Assembly: GCA_030145195.1 (NCBI GenBank)
Contig: JAQYVY010000029.1
Coordinates: 1 to 48,547 of the forward strand
Length of the DNA stretch: 48,547 nucleotides
Direction of reading: 5' to 3'
Origin: Desulfuromonadales bacterium
Lineage (GTDB): Bacteria > Desulfobacterota > Desulfuromonadia > Desulfuromonadales > BM103
Shown: one piece after another, positions 1-10,300 of the stretch
Numbering within the stretch: the stretch's first letter is position 1
Layout: every line of letters starts with the position of its first letter
Notes under the pieces: generated by a model
The model's database searches: none
What the model was told of the DNA's origin: nothing
The model's input: the letters and a program-made list of their open reading frames with translations, nothing else
Program-made: the position numbers and the translations under genes

Positions 1-52
1 TAAGCATACCGCCAGCGTTCGTTCTGAGCCAGGATCAAACTCTCCAGTTGTA
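1..52 (-). rRNA. rrs: 16S rRNA gene, 5' end only
   Basis: The reverse complement of the first bases contains the universal 16S 5' motif AGTTTGATCCTGGCTCAG followed by AACGAACGCTGGCGG. The rest of the gene lies beyond the left edge of the window. The mature 5' end is placed about 8 to 10 bases upstream of the motif by analogy with other 16S genes, so the boundary near 52 is approximate. Confidence 0.95.
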
Positions 53-205
53 TAACTGTATAAGTTGATTCTGTTTATTACTTTTTGATTTGTTACCCAC
101 AAATCTTTTTTCTTCTGCTATTTAGTTTTCAAAGACCTGGTTTTAAGCTCAAGGCTCAAGTGCCTCTCACTTTTTTCGTTGCCGGTTTGCTTGCAACGAG
201 GGGGG

Positions 206-234
206 AATCTAATGGAGTTAGCGGAAAGAGTCAA
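206..234 (-). promoter_or_regulatory. rRNA operon promoter
   Basis: On the minus strand a TTGACT -35 box (229-234) and a TAGATT -10 box (206-211) are separated by exactly 17 bases. They are followed by a C-rich discriminator (CCCCCCTCG), the type usually tied to stringent control of rRNA promoters. About 150 bases of leader separate it from the 16S start. The leader has a hairpin near 178-200 (GTTGC/GCAAC) and a boxA-like TCTTTGAAAACT around 124-136, as expected for rRNA antitermination. Box matches are seen directly; the regulatory reading is inference. Confidence 0.7.
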
Positions 235-289
235 GGGGTTTTTTCAGGTTTTTTTTAAAATAACTCCCATACCCGCCAACTGCCTGTTT

Positions 290-1507
290 TCACGTAAAAA
301 TAATGCGTGCAAAACGGCGCTTGCCAGCCTGAATAATAACTTCACCAACCGGGTCGACCTCCATATCCGCATTATCAATTTTTTTGCCATTCAATTTAAC
401 CCCACCCTGTTTGACTAAACGCCTTGCTTCACCATTAGACGCGACCAACCCGGCATCATTCATCAACCGACAAAGCCATAGCGGTTCATCGGAATCAATA
501 TGCACTTCAGGAATATCAGCTGGGACTTCTTTCTGTTTAAACTGTTGTACAAAATCCAGGGCGGCTTGATCAGCGACTGCCGCTGAATGAAAACGCATCA
601 CCAACTCTCGCGCCAGTGACTTCTTGGCCTCCATGGGGTGCTGCCCCCCAGGCTTGCCGGCAACACCATCCTTGACCTGTTGCAGGCTGTCCAGATCAAC
701 ATCCGAGAGAAGTTCATAATAACGAACCATCAGTTCATCGGAGATGCTCATCACCTTGCCGAAGATTTCCTTGGCTGGCTCGGTGATACCGATATAGTTG
801 TTCAACGACTTACTCATCTTCTGGACGCCATCGAGACCCTCCAGCAACGGCATAGTCAAAACGCATTGCGGTTTCTGCCCATACTGTTTCTGCAGCTCAC
901 GACCGACCAGCAAATTGAATTTCTGATCAGTCCCCCCCAACTCAACATCAGACTCCAAAGCCACAGAATCATAACCTTGCACCAGAGGATAAAGGAACTC
1001 ATGAATAGCGATCGGCTGTTGCCCGGTGTAGCGTTTGTGAAAATCGTCGCGCTCCAGCATTCTTGCCACAGTATGCCGGGAGGCCAGTCCAATCAGATCG
1101 GCTGCCGACATCGGTCCCATCCACTCACTGTTAAAGACCACGCGGGTCTTCTCCGGGTCGAGAATTTTAAACACCTGTTCTTTATAAGTCTGGGCGTTCT
1201 CCAGAACCTGCTCCCGGGTCAACGCCTTGCGGGTTTCGTTCTTGCCAGTGGGATCGCCAATCATTCCGGTAAAGTCGCCAATCAAGAAACTGATCTCATG
1301 GCCGAGATCCTGAAATTGCTTGAGCTTCTGGATCAAGACCGTATGCCCGACATGGAGATCTGGTGCAGTTGGATCGAAACCGGCTTTAATTCTCAAGGGT
1401 TTTCCAGTCTTGTACGATTCAGCCAACTTCTCCTCGAGTTCCTTCTCAACCAGAATTTCCACGGCACCGCGACGAATGACCTCAAGTTGTTCGGCAACAG
1501 GTTTCAT
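290..1507 (-). CDS. tyrS: Tyrosyl-tRNA synthetase
   Basis: Class I aminoacyl-tRNA synthetase that charges tRNA(Tyr) in the cytoplasm. The Rossmann domain carries the HIGH-type motif as HVGH (in [10 protein letters not shown]), and the KMSKS loop is seen as QKMSKS. The C-terminus is an S4-like RNA-binding domain ([22 protein letters not shown]). About 405 residues is normal for the TyrZ/long TyrRS type. The ATG at 1507 is preferred because GGAG sits six bases upstream; a GTG at 1519 would add four residues. It is the first gene of a long minus-strand housekeeping block and lies just upstream of the rRNA promoter. Confidence 0.96.
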   Translation of the reverse strand: MKPVAEQLEVIRRGAVEILVEKELEEKLAESYKTGKPLRIKAGFDPTAPDLHVGHTVLIQKLKQFQDLGHEISFLIGDFTGMIGDPTGKNETRKALTREQVLENAQTYKEQVFKILDPEKTRVVFNSEWMGPMSAADLIGLASRHTVARMLERDDFHKRYTGQQPIAIHEFLYPLVQGYDSVALESDVELGGTDQKFNLLVGRELQKQYGQKPQCVLTMPLLEGLDGVQKMSKSLNNYIGITEPAKEIFGKVMSISDELMVRYYELLSDVDLDSLQQVKDGVAGKPGGQHPMEAKKSLARELVMRFHSAAVADQAALDFVQQFKQKEVPADIPEVHIDSDEPLWLCRLMNDAGLVASNGEARRLVKQGGVKLNGKKIDNADMEVDPVGEVIIQAGKRRFARIIFT

Positions 1508-1622
1508 CTTTTTCTCCACATTAGGACTCTTATTTCTCTCAAGACTGTCAGCGCTCTGCTGTTAAAAACGACAAACCTCTTACTTGAAACCAAAGGAACC
1601 GCTCCCTCTGCGGGGACAGCCC

Positions 1623-2405
1623 TTAGTCTCCTGAGACTTGCACCCGTTCAATGGCCGTTGCCCGCCCAGTCTCTTCATTGATAGTCACAACCACCGCACA
1701 AAGCACGGGATCTTTTTTCGCAATCTCATACCTGACCGGCCGCTGGGTCAAGAACCGCTGAATCGACAACTCCTTGCGAATTCCGATGACTGAATCACGC
1801 GCACCGCTCATGCCAACATCGGAGATGAAAGCGGTTCCTCCAGGAAGGATTCTTTCATCAGCTGTCTGGACATGAGTATGAGTTCCGACAACCGCGCTGA
1901 CGCGACCGTCCAGATAGGCGGCCAGGGCCCCCTTCTCACTGGTGGCTTCAGCATGGAAATCAACCAACACGATCCGCGGGCTACAACCGAGTTCGTTGAG
2001 AATGGCATCAGACTTACGGAAGGGACACTCCAGCCCGCCCATAAAGACCCGCCCCTCAAGGTTGATCACGGCCACCTCCAGACCGGCAGCGGTCTGATAA
2101 ACTCCGAACCCGCGACCAGGGGTCTCGGGTGGATAATTCGCCGGGCGCAACAACGCAGGCTCCTGCTCAAGACAGACCAGACCTTCACGCTTGTCCCAGA
2201 TATGATTTCCGGAGGTCAGGACATCGATCCCCATATCAAGAAGTTCAGCTGTCACATCGGGGGTCAAACCAAAACCAGCGGCCGCGTTCTCACCGTTGGC
2301 CACCACAAGGTCGATCATATGTTGATCAACCAAACGGGGCAAGCTGGTGCTGACCAGCTGCCGACCAGGCCGACCAATGATATCGCCGATAAAAAGAAGC
2401 TTCAA
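1623..2405 (-). CDS. ymdB: YmdB-type metallophosphoesterase
   Basis: Member of the YmdB/TIGR00282 family, calcineurin-like phosphoesterases with 2',3'-cAMP phosphodiesterase activity in Bacillus. Metal-ligand motifs are visible: GDIIGRPGR at the N-terminus, ANGENAAAG, TSGNHIWDKRE, DFHAEATSEK and GTHTHVQTAD. At 260 residues it is full length. The start is a TTG at 2405 with GGAG five bases upstream. It follows rny on the same strand, the same pairing of RNase Y and YmdB known in Firmicutes, which supports a shared role in RNA turnover or cyclic nucleotide signalling. Confidence 0.92.
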   Translation of the reverse strand: MKLLFIGDIIGRPGRQLVSTSLPRLVDQHMIDLVVANGENAAAGFGLTPDVTAELLDMGIDVLTSGNHIWDKREGLVCLEQEPALLRPANYPPETPGRGFGVYQTAAGLEVAVINLEGRVFMGGLECPFRKSDAILNELGCSPRIVLVDFHAEATSEKGALAAYLDGRVSAVVGTHTHVQTADERILPGGTAFISDVGMSGARDSVIGIRKELSIQRFLTQRPVRYEIAKKDPVLCAVVVTINEETGRATAIERVQVSGD

Positions 2406-2432
2406 AACGACTCCAATCTATTGAGGTGAAAC

Positions 2433-2476
2433 GGGCAGGACAACAACGGCGAAACTGCCGTATCGATATCCTGCCC
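2433..2476 (-). terminator. Possible terminator after rny
   Basis: The rny-ymdB gap holds a large imperfect hairpin with outer arms GGGCAGGA/TCCTGCCC and an inner ACGGC/GCCGT pair. On the minus strand it is followed only by GTTTC, so the U-tract is weak. It could be a transcription attenuator or an RNA-processing site between rny and ymdB rather than a full terminator. Confidence 0.4.
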
Positions 2477-2510
2477 CGCGTCCACTCTTATAGTTAATCA
2501 ACAGCTAAAT

Positions 2511-4073
2511 TTACTTGGCGTAATCTGTAGCCCGGGTTTCACGGATGACATTCACTTTGATCTGTCCGGGATAGGTCATCTCGGCTTCGATCTTACGGGC
2601 AATGTCCTTAGCCACCACATGCGACTGATCATCAGACACGATCTCGCTGGAAACCATAACACGTATTTCCCGACCAGCCTGAATGGCGTAGCAGGAGAGG
2701 ACGCCTTTAAAAGACGTACCAATACGCTCCAAGTCATCCAGACGCTTAACATAAGTTTCAAGCATCTCTCGCCGGGCGCCAGGGCGTGCACCAGAAAGGG
2801 CATCAGCAGCCTGAACGAGAACCGCCAGAATCGTCTCGGGCTTCTCTTCTTCATGATGTGCAGCAATGGCGTGAACAATCTCGGGTGTCTCACCATGTTT
2901 ACGAGCAAAGTCGCCGCCGATCATCGCATGGGAACCCTCGATCTCATGATCAAGGGCCTTGCCGATATCGTGCAGTAATCCGGCACGCTTGGCCTGCTTG
3001 ATATCAACCCCAAGCTCAGCCGCCATAATCCCACAGAGGAAAGAGACTTCCAGGGAATGTTGCAAAACGTTTTGGCCATAAGAGGTCCGATAGCGCAAAC
3101 GACCGATCAGCTTGACGATCTCAGGATGAATACCGTGTACGCCGACATCAAAAGTTGCCTGCTCACCAGCCTCTCGGATCGCGCCTTCAACTTCTTGCTC
3201 TGCCTTTTTGACCACTTCCTCGATCCGCGACGGATGGATACGGCCATCAGTGATCAGACGTTCCAGGGAGATGCGAGCCACTTCCCGTCGAACCGGGTTG
3301 AAGCCCGAGATGATCACTGCTTCGGGAGTATCATCGATAATCAGATCGATTCCGGTCGCAGCTTCAATCGCACGAATATTTCGTCCTTCGCGACCGATAA
3401 TCCGGCCCTTCATTTCATCGTTGGGCAAAGCCACCGAGTTGATGGTCTTTTCAGCAACATAATCGCCAGCATAACGCTGAATCGTCAACGACAGAATCTT
3501 TTTGGCCTTTTTATCCGCAACTTCCTTGGCCTCATCTTCAATTTGCTTGATACTCCGGGCTGCGTCATGGCGGGCTTCACTCTCCATGGCGGACATCAGC
3601 TGCTGCTTGGCTTCTTCTGAAGAGATTCCCGAGATTTGCTCCAACTTGGTCCGTTGCTCAGCAATCAGGCTATCAATCTCCTCAGCCTGCTTATGCAAGT
3701 TCCGGTCGCGGTCGGCAAGCGACTGCTCACTGCGTACCAGTTCCCGTTCGCGCTCATCAAGCTGTTCAGACTTGCGATCAATGTTCTCTTCTTTTTGTAC
3801 CAGTCGTTTCTCATGCGCCTGATGCTCACGCCGGGTGTCACGGACCTCTTCTTCCCAATCGGCCTTGGCCTTAAACACCACATCTTTTGACTGGATCACC
3901 GCTTCTTTGCGAAGGGTGTCCGCCTCTTTCTTGGCATTTTCAACTATTTGCGCCGCATCGCGCTCGGCGTTGACCAGTTTAGAGCCAGAAGACTTGGCAC
4001 GGAACACTGCACCTAAAACCCCGCCGACAATCAATCCGGCAAAAGCGAGCAGTAAAGACAATTCAATATTCAA
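2511..4073 (-). CDS. rny: Ribonuclease Y
   Basis: Membrane-anchored endoribonuclease that initiates mRNA decay. Order of domains: one N-terminal membrane helix ([18 protein letters not shown]), a long charged coiled coil (about residues 30-200), a KH domain ([15 protein letters not shown]), and an HD domain with HSLEVS and [18 protein letters not shown]. At 520 residues it has the family's usual length. The start is TTG at 4073, supported by AAGGAGG eight bases upstream. A long structured leader precedes it. Confidence 0.96.
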   Translation of the reverse strand: MNIELSLLLAFAGLIVGGVLGAVFRAKSSGSKLVNAERDAAQIVENAKKEADTLRKEAVIQSKDVVFKAKADWEEEVRDTRREHQAHEKRLVQKEENIDRKSEQLDERERELVRSEQSLADRDRNLHKQAEEIDSLIAEQRTKLEQISGISSEEAKQQLMSAMESEARHDAARSIKQIEDEAKEVADKKAKKILSLTIQRYAGDYVAEKTINSVALPNDEMKGRIIGREGRNIRAIEAATGIDLIIDDTPEAVIISGFNPVRREVARISLERLITDGRIHPSRIEEVVKKAEQEVEGAIREAGEQATFDVGVHGIHPEIVKLIGRLRYRTSYGQNVLQHSLEVSFLCGIMAAELGVDIKQAKRAGLLHDIGKALDHEIEGSHAMIGGDFARKHGETPEIVHAIAAHHEEEKPETILAVLVQAADALSGARPGARREMLETYVKRLDDLERIGTSFKGVLSCYAIQAGREIRVMVSSEIVSDDQSHVVAKDIARKIEAEMTYPGQIKVNVIRETRATDYAK

Positions 4074-4094
4074 AGCAGTTACCTCCTTATATTA

Positions 4095-4195
4095 GTTCCC
4101 GTCGCCAGCACCCCCTTGCCTTTAACCAACGACAAAACGCTCTCAACCAAAACGGGAACTTGCATAGGTATCGTCCGAGCCTGCAGAACGATACG
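4095..4195 (-). other. Structured 5' leader upstream of rny
   Basis: Between the cyclo-ligase gene and rny, two pairings are visible on the minus strand: a long-range stem GTTCCCGT/ACGGGAAC (4095-4102 with 4153-4160), whose inner arm begins only about a dozen bases from the AAGGAGG, and a separate 7-bp hairpin GTATCGT/ACGATAC (4169-4195). The first would bring the ribosome site close to a stem. Regulatory function is inference. Confidence 0.35.
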
Positions 4196-4238
4196 GATTA
4201 TTTTTCTTAACAAACAACTGCGACTGACCCTACAAGCA

Positions 4239-4799
4239 TCAGATCGCAAACTGTAAAGTACGACTTTCAGTCATCAACATTGACAACGGCTGGTCGTGAC
4301 CAGCAATGGGCAAGGATGAGACCACCTGAAAGTCATAGGCGAAACCCACTTTGATGCCACGTTGCGGCGAAGTCGCCAACGCCCGGTCGTAAAAGCCGCG
4401 ACCATAACCGATGCGGTGACCGGCGAGGTCAAAGGCAACCCCAGGAACAACCATCACATCAATCTCCCTAGCGGGCACTAGCGCTGAGCCTTGCGGTTCG
4501 AGAACACCGAAATGTCCGGACCGGAGCTCAGCGATGTCAAGAACTTCGACAAATTCCAGCTCCGCTTGGTTCACCCGTGGATAAACCAGACATTTGCCAG
4601 ACTGAAGAGCCTGACGCGCCACCTCCATGGTCAGCACCTCATTATGAACCGGGCTGTACAGGGAGAGACTTCGCGCTTGAGCAAAGATTTCAGAATGTAA
4701 AAACCGTTGTTGAATCTGCAGACTTGCGCCAAGACAGGTTTCAATCGGGCAACTTTTGCGTTTTGCTAAAAGCTGGTCCCGTAATGATCGCTTTGGCAT
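4239..4799 (-). CDS. 5-formyltetrahydrofolate cyclo-ligase family protein
   Basis: Converts 5-formyl-THF to 5,10-methenyl-THF with ATP. The family signature GYGRGFYDR is present, as are the N-terminal basic helix (KRSLRDQLLAKRK) and the VVPGVAFDLAGHRIG stretch. The ATG at 4799 gives 186 residues, usual for the family; a GTG at 4814 would add five. The order zapB-zapA-(6S RNA)-cyclo-ligase on one strand matches the widespread proteobacterial zapA-ssrS-ygfA arrangement. Confidence 0.93.
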   Translation of the reverse strand: MPKRSLRDQLLAKRKSCPIETCLGASLQIQQRFLHSEIFAQARSLSLYSPVHNEVLTMEVARQALQSGKCLVYPRVNQAELEFVEVLDIAELRSGHFGVLEPQGSALVPAREIDVMVVPGVAFDLAGHRIGYGRGFYDRALATSPQRGIKVGFAYDFQVVSSLPIAGHDQPLSMLMTESRTLQFAI

Positions 4800-4802
4800 G
4801 AG

Positions 4803-4945
4803 TAGAGACCCCACAGCTGGAGGTCTCCGGACAGAAAGGTTTCAGATAGGTGGAGGGGTATATGGCGTTTTCGACTGCATCAAAATTATGCCTGCAGAGG
4901 ACTCCTTGCACAACACAGCTTCAGCCCCAGGTCGTCTCCGCAGGG
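4803..4945 (-). ncRNA. ssrS: Candidate 6S RNA
   Basis: The position between zapA and the cyclo-ligase gene is where 6S RNA lies in most proteobacteria. On the minus strand the segment can close with GAGAC/GTCTC (4934-4938 with 4805-4809). Its 3' half contains CCTCCACCTATCTGAAACC, reminiscent of the CCACCUUGAACC region of 6S RNAs. The length of about 140 nt is short for 6S (usually about 180), so the ends are uncertain. The call rests mainly on synteny; a covariance-model scan would decide it. Confidence 0.4.
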
Positions 4946-5020
4946 CCAGAATAAAAACATTGGAGTTCTCAAACACATAACTATTGATTCAACCTTTTGA
5001 CGTCGTCATTTCTAAACGCC

Positions 5021-5076
5021 CGTTTCGGGCGACAATACCATTATCCACTCTATCGTAAAATCTCCGTTCGGAGACA
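5021..5076 (-). terminator. Hairpins and likely terminator after zapA
   Basis: Downstream of zapA on the minus strand lie TCTCC-GAAC-GGAGA followed by TTTTAC (stem at 5061-5074) and a second hairpin GCCCG-AAA-CGGGC followed by GTTT (about 5018-5030). The first is a plausible short intrinsic terminator. The pair separates zapA from the candidate 6S RNA. Confidence 0.45.
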
Positions 5077-5130
5077 CTTGTCTTTAAGCGACAGCACTTA
5101 ACACTATAATGACGGAGTAACCGTTCTATG

Positions 5131-5409
5131 TCACCCCAGAGTTGCTTCTATTTTTTCGATCAACCGACCAAGCCGCGGTTCAAGCGCATCGAGACCGGAC
5201 GTGGCCGACTCACCTTCAAGATGAGCGGCGGAAACATTCAACAGAGCCAAAATTGTCGCCTGCAGTGAATCGACCGCACGACCGCTGGCCGTTACCCTGG
5301 CAATTTGATCTTCTGCATAACGGGCCACCCTATGGACCTGCTCAGGGGAAGCCTCACTTTTAAGGTTGAACTGCTGACCAAGGATGGAGACTTGAACACT
5401 CTGTTTCAT
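5131..5409 (-). CDS. zapA: Cell division protein ZapA
   Basis: Cytoplasmic FtsZ-bundling protein. It shows the family pattern of a short beta-rich N-terminus (VQVSILGQQFNLKSEASPEQVHRVARYAEDQI) followed by a coiled-coil dimerisation helix. At 92 residues it is typical. The ATG overlaps the upstream gene's stop (ATGA), showing translational coupling with the zapB-like gene. Confidence 0.88.
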   Translation of the reverse strand: MKQSVQVSILGQQFNLKSEASPEQVHRVARYAEDQIARVTASGRAVDSLQATILALLNVSAAHLEGESATSGLDALEPRLGRLIEKIEATLG

Positions 5410-5597
5410 GAGGTTTTGCTCTCCAGTCGCTCCAACTTTTCCAGAAGATTGTCAAGCTCATTACTGACTCTTGCGCGATCCTGAATCAGGACGTCACACT
5501 CGTCAGTTAGCTTCTGATTGCACACTCGTAACTCGGTGCGTTCAGTCAACAACTGACCAACCAGTTCTTCAAGACGATCAATCATCTCCAGACCCAC
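5406..5597 (-). CDS. zapB: ZapB-like coiled-coil protein
   Basis: Sixty-three residues, nearly all a predicted coiled coil with heptad-spaced leucines (DRLEELVGQLLTERTELR and LDNLLEKLERLE). This matches the small ZapB/ZapA-partner proteins found next to zapA. The GTG start at 5597 has GGGAG upstream; the internal ATG at 5585 sits directly against GGAG with no spacing, so GTG is preferred. Family assignment rests on size, coiled coil and the ATGA overlap with zapA. Confidence 0.7.
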   Translation of the reverse strand: MGLEMIDRLEELVGQLLTERTELRVCNQKLTDECDVLIQDRARVSNELDNLLEKLERLESKTS

Positions 5598-5660
5598 TTA
5601 CAACTCCCAAAAAGAATTAATTTTTAAGGTAGGTGAATGAGGTTAAAAAGTCAAGCGATC

Positions 5661-6917
5661 TCAGTTGTTAACAAAGAGAGCCTCAACAAATTCGTCAGCA
5701 TCAAAAGGGCGCAGGTCAGCAACGCCTTCACCGACGCCGATTAAACGCACCGGCAGGTCGAGCTGTGAACTGATCGCGACCACAATACCGCCCTTGGCCG
5801 TACCGTCCAGTTTGGTCAGGGCAATCCCGGAGACCGCAACCGCTTCTTGAAACATTTTAGCCTGAATCAAGGCATTCTGTCCGGTGGTCGCATCAAGCAC
5901 CAGCAGGGTTTCATGGGGAGCTCCCGGGATTTCCCGATCGACGACCCGGCGGATCTTCTTCAGTTCTTCCATCAAGTTGACCTTGGTGTGCAATCTTCCC
6001 GCAGTATCAAGAATCAGGACATCGGCTTTGCGTGCGACAGCAGCCTTGGCGGCATCAAAGGCCACCGCAGCGGGATCGGAACCTTCATTATGCCTGATGA
6101 CTTCCGCCCCGGAACGTGTCCCCCAGATCTCAAGTTGCTCCGCTGCCGCGGCGCGAAAGGTATCACCAGCGCCAAGCACCACCCTTTTCCCCTGATCGGC
6201 AAACTGTTTGGCCAGCTTGCCGATGGTCGTGGTTTTGCCAACACCGTTGACTCCGACCACCAGGATCACGAGCGGGCCACGCTCCGGCTGCGGCCACTCG
6301 CTTGTGCCCGTCTTGAGACGAAGACGAATCTCTTCACCCAGAATCGTCCGCAACTGGCCAGGATCGTCCGGTTCGATCTCCTTGAGCCGCAGAGTCAACG
6401 CCTGCACCAACTCCTGAGTCGCCTGCATACCGAAATCCGCAGTAATCAGAATCTCTTCCAACTCTTCAAGGAACGCATCGTCCAGCTTGGCGTGGCTGCC
6501 CAATAGAGCATCGACCCGACCAACCAGCGAACTGCGTGTCTTGGATAATCCCGAGCGCAATCGCTGGAGCATACTGACCGGTTCTGGCTCCTCGACAACG
6601 GTGGCCACCTCAAGAGGCTCCGGCTCAATCTCAGCCGCAGTGATCGGAGCTGCCACCTCAACATCAGGTTCTTCGGTCTCCAGTGCTTCAGCCTCGGCAG
6701 CAACAACAGGTTCTTCGGCCTCGGGTTCGGTCTCATCGGCAACCGGCGCAACACCTTTACGAAACTTACTTTTCAATAGCAGGATAACCACTGCCAGCGA
6801 AAACAGGGTCAGAGCAAGATAGACCACCGCCAGAGCAGCCATCGGGCCATCTTCGGCTGGAACACCGTAGGTGACGAGAGTATCAACAAGCGGACTTAAC
6901 CAGAGTTCAAAATCCAT
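5661..6917 (-). CDS. ftsY: Signal recognition particle receptor FtsY
   Basis: SRP receptor GTPase that docks ribosome-nascent chains at the membrane. An N-terminal membrane helix (VYLALTLFSLAVVILLL, about residues 32-48) is followed by an acidic, low-complexity A domain and the NG domain. Seen are G1 (GVNGVGKTTTIGKLA), the DTAGR G3 box and the TKLDGTAKGG G4 segment. It has 418 residues. Unlike E. coli FtsY it has a true N-terminal membrane anchor, as in several deltaproteobacteria. It follows smc and the roadblock gene on the same strand. Confidence 0.95.
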   Translation of the reverse strand: MDFELWLSPLVDTLVTYGVPAEDGPMAALAVVYLALTLFSLAVVILLLKSKFRKGVAPVADETEPEAEEPVVAAEAEALETEEPDVEVAAPITAAEIEPEPLEVATVVEEPEPVSMLQRLRSGLSKTRSSLVGRVDALLGSHAKLDDAFLEELEEILITADFGMQATQELVQALTLRLKEIEPDDPGQLRTILGEEIRLRLKTGTSEWPQPERGPLVILVVGVNGVGKTTTIGKLAKQFADQGKRVVLGAGDTFRAAAAEQLEIWGTRSGAEVIRHNEGSDPAAVAFDAAKAAVARKADVLILDTAGRLHTKVNLMEELKKIRRVVDREIPGAPHETLLVLDATTGQNALIQAKMFQEAVAVSGIALTKLDGTAKGGIVVAISSQLDLPVRLIGVGEGVADLRPFDADEFVEALFVNN

Positions 6918-6995
6918 GCATTCATCCCAAAATTTAAGGTTTTAATCGGAGCCAACCAGCCCGAAAAAGTCATTAAAAAAACATCGCCAGCAATC

Positions 6996-7358
6996 TTATT
7001 CGACGATTTCCTTGTACAGGGCCAGACTACAGCGCCGCGCTTCCAGCAACGCCCGGCCAAGCATGTCTGAGCGATCCAGGGTCAGGACCAGATAATAATC
7101 CTGGGTCACCGGCAGAATCAGTGATTGACCGCGGTCCGTGGTAATTACGATCTCTTTAAGTTGATCATCACCCAGGCGATCAACCACTTCGCGCATACTC
7201 TGCAAGATCACACCTTTGTGCGCGCCGATGACTTTCAGGTCGTAGTGATCCATCAAACCGGCCTGATCAACAGCCTCACCCTCCCAGTCAGCGACAATGG
7301 CCCCCTGGGCTCCGGGCACACGTTCAACCAGCGTGTTGAGCAAGGTTTTAAACGACAT
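6996..7358 (-). CDS. Roadblock/LC7 domain protein
   Basis: A 120-residue single-domain protein with the roadblock fold pattern: VPGAQGAIVADWEGEAVDQ at the start and a central ITTDRGQSLILPVTQDYYLVLTLDRS strand pair. Such proteins are usually partners or GAPs of small Ras-like GTPases such as MglA. The start codon lies three bases after the smc stop, so it is surely cotranscribed with smc and ftsY. No MglA-like GTPase is in this window. Function at this locus is unknown. Confidence 0.85.
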   Translation of the reverse strand: MSFKTLLNTLVERVPGAQGAIVADWEGEAVDQAGLMDHYDLKVIGAHKGVILQSMREVVDRLGDDQLKEIVITTDRGQSLILPVTQDYYLVLTLDRSDMLGRALLEARRCSLALYKEIVE

Positions 7359-7361
7359 GAC

Positions 7362-10300
7362 TCAGGCGACCTCTTTCAGGCAGACAGAAACCAGCTTGGA
7401 AACACCGGGCTCTTCCATGGTGATACCATATAAATTGTCGGCAATTTCCATGGTCCGTTTGTTGTGGGTGATAATGATAAATTGTGAGGTTTCTGACATG
7501 GTCGCAACGATATCGTTAAAACGGCCGATGTTAGCATCATCCAGCGGGGCATCAACTTCATCAAGAAGACAAAACGGTGACGGCTTGATCATGAAGATGG
7601 AGAAAATCATGGCAACAGCGGTCAGGGCCTTCTCGCCACCAGAGAGCAGGGTTACATTCTGCAACTTCTTGCCCGGTGGCTGAGCCACGACTTCAATCCC
7701 GGTTTCAAGCAGATCGTTCTCGTCGGTCAACTGCAACTCAGCTTGACCACCATTGAACAACCGGGGAAAAAGGTCACGGAATTTGGCATTGACCTGGTCA
7801 AAGGTTTCGCGAAAGCGCTTGCGGGTAGTGCGATTGATCTTGGTGATCGCTGCCTGCAGTCCTTCGAGCGACTGCAGCAGATCATCCTGCTGTACGGTCA
7901 GGAACTCATAACGTTCTTCCAGTTCCTCAAACTCTTCAATCGCCATCAGGTTGACTTCACCTATTTCATCAATACGCTTCTGCAGATAAATCCGGCGTTG
8001 CGTAGCCGACTCCTCGTCGAAGTCTTTATCGAATTTTGCTGCAACCTCAACATCGGCCAGATCAAGCCGATAGCGATCACTAAAGGTCTGGCGCACATGC
8101 TCAATCTCCAGTTGCAACTCACGGGTCTGCATCTGGCGTGTCGCCAGCTCCTCACGCAGCTGATTGGCGCGCGCCCTGAAGTTCTTGAGCTCGGCTTCAC
8201 GGTGATCAATATCCTGACGACTCGCTTCGAAGCGTTCGCGCAGACCGGCAAGGGTCTGTTCCTTCTCAACCCTTTTGTGGTAGAGCGCCTCCATCTCAAG
8301 CTTGAGCTTCGCGACTTCGCTACGCAGTTCGCCCTGTTTGACAACGGCCTCTCCCGCATCCTGGCCGAGCATAACCTGGCGCTGCTGCAACTCCTCACGC
8401 AACGCAACCAACCGCTCACGCGAGGTCCGGTTGCTCTCTTCCCGCTCACGCAGGCTCGCCAGACTCACTTTGAGCGTTGTCACCCCCTGGCGCACTTCTG
8501 CGGCACGCTCACGCACTGACAACAAATCCGCCTGCAATCGAGCCACCAAAGCTTCGAGCTCTCGTTTCTCTGCTTCGCCTGTCTGTCGGCTGCCCACCGA
8601 GACCTGCAAGGTTCGCTGTAAGGTTTCATGCTCTTCGTGAAGCTGACCTTCTTCAAGGCTTAGCACCTCAACCCGCTCTTGGAGTCGCGCATCTTCCTGT
8701 TTGAGGCCAGCGAGATCTTTTTGGCTATCAACCACGCTGATCTCTTTCTGATGGAGATCATTTTCGGTCTGACGCAAAGAGGTATCGGTCACAAACAATT
8801 TTTCACGCGAAGACTCACGCCGCTGGTTCAATTCAGCAACATCTCTGTCGAGATGCTTGACCTGTTTCTCCAGCTCCTTCATCTCGCGTTTTTTGTGCAG
8901 GAGCCCCTGATCCAGAGCCTGCCGTCCGCCACCGGTCACCTCACCGCGATGACTCAGCATGCTGCCGTCTTCAGTCACCAGGGTCACACCAAAAGGCAAC
9001 TGGCGACTGAAACAGTGGGTCAGGTCATCGACCAGATAGACGCCAGCCAGCAATCGGGCGACAGTCGCAGGAACACCTTTATGGTTTTTCAGCACATCGA
9101 CCAGCGGCACAGCATCTGGTAACGACGGCGCATCTCCGGTCTGATACTCCGGTAACAGGAAAGTACAGCGGCCTTCATGCTCACGCAGAAACTCGAGCGC
9201 GGCCGTAACATTGTCCAGACTTTCGGGTAAAAGCGCCTGAACCCGCTCGCCGAGTACAGCCTCCATCGCCGCTTCGTAACGGGCGGGCACATCGAGGACA
9301 TCTGCCACCAGACCCTGCATTCGCGACTTGTGCAACGCATCAGACAAGAGTGTCTTGACACCGCGAGCATAACCCTCAAGGTTCTGTTCCAATTGTTGCA
9401 AGGATTCAAGACGTGACCGCTGCCGACTCAATTCCTCGCGGCGCAGCAACAATTCATTCTCAACCCCTTCGACCTGCTCTTTCAAGTCAACCTGATACTG
9501 TTGCAGTTGTTGCCGTTTATCGACCAGAGCATTACGCTCTGTTTCAATCCTTTCCAGGGTTGTGGTCAAGCTACTGCGGTTCAACTGCAAATGATTCAGC
9601 TGTCCTTGAACGACTATTGCTTCCTGGCGATTACGCTCGGTCAGATCTGTCAGCACGACCAGACGCCGATCGGCCTCTTCCTGCTGGCTACTCATGCGCA
9701 TCAACTCGGAAAGCAACTGGTAAAGCTTCTGCCGCACCTGTTCCAACTGCCGCTCAAAACTGTCTTCCTGATCGGTCAGATCAAACAACACCCCTTCCAT
9801 CTCTACCAACCGATCCTGCTCAGAAAGCAGCACATCGGCCTGATCGGACTGGGTCTGTTGCAGTAACTGTTCTTCCTGAGCCGTCGCGGTCAGGCGGCGC
9901 TCAATTTCAGCCTGTTCGGCAACCATCTTTTGCTGCTGCCGATCCAGAGTTTCGATCTCACGGGCCCCATATTCAAGACGACTTTCGATACGCTGGACCT
10001 CAGAGGTCAGATGAAAGACCTGTTCCTGGCCACGGGTCGTTTCTTTATCACGTTCCCCGTGCTCCAAGCGAGCCGTTTCCAGATTGAGTTCCGCCTGTTC
10101 CAACTGCCGGGCAACGGCATCAACTTGCGAGGTCTGCTCGCCCGCCGACTGACCTGATTGCTCTGCCCGCTCAGTCAAGGCAACAAACTGGCGCAGGCCA
10201 AACTGCAACTCCACCCCACGAAGTTCCTCACGAAACTCAGTAAAACGCTTGGCCCGCTGGGCTTGGCGTTTAAGGCTGTTCATCTGGCGACGCACCTCAC

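Noticed and set aside
638-1681. 347-codon plus-strand frame over tyrS
   Set aside because: Antisense to an unambiguous TyrS; no recognisable protein.
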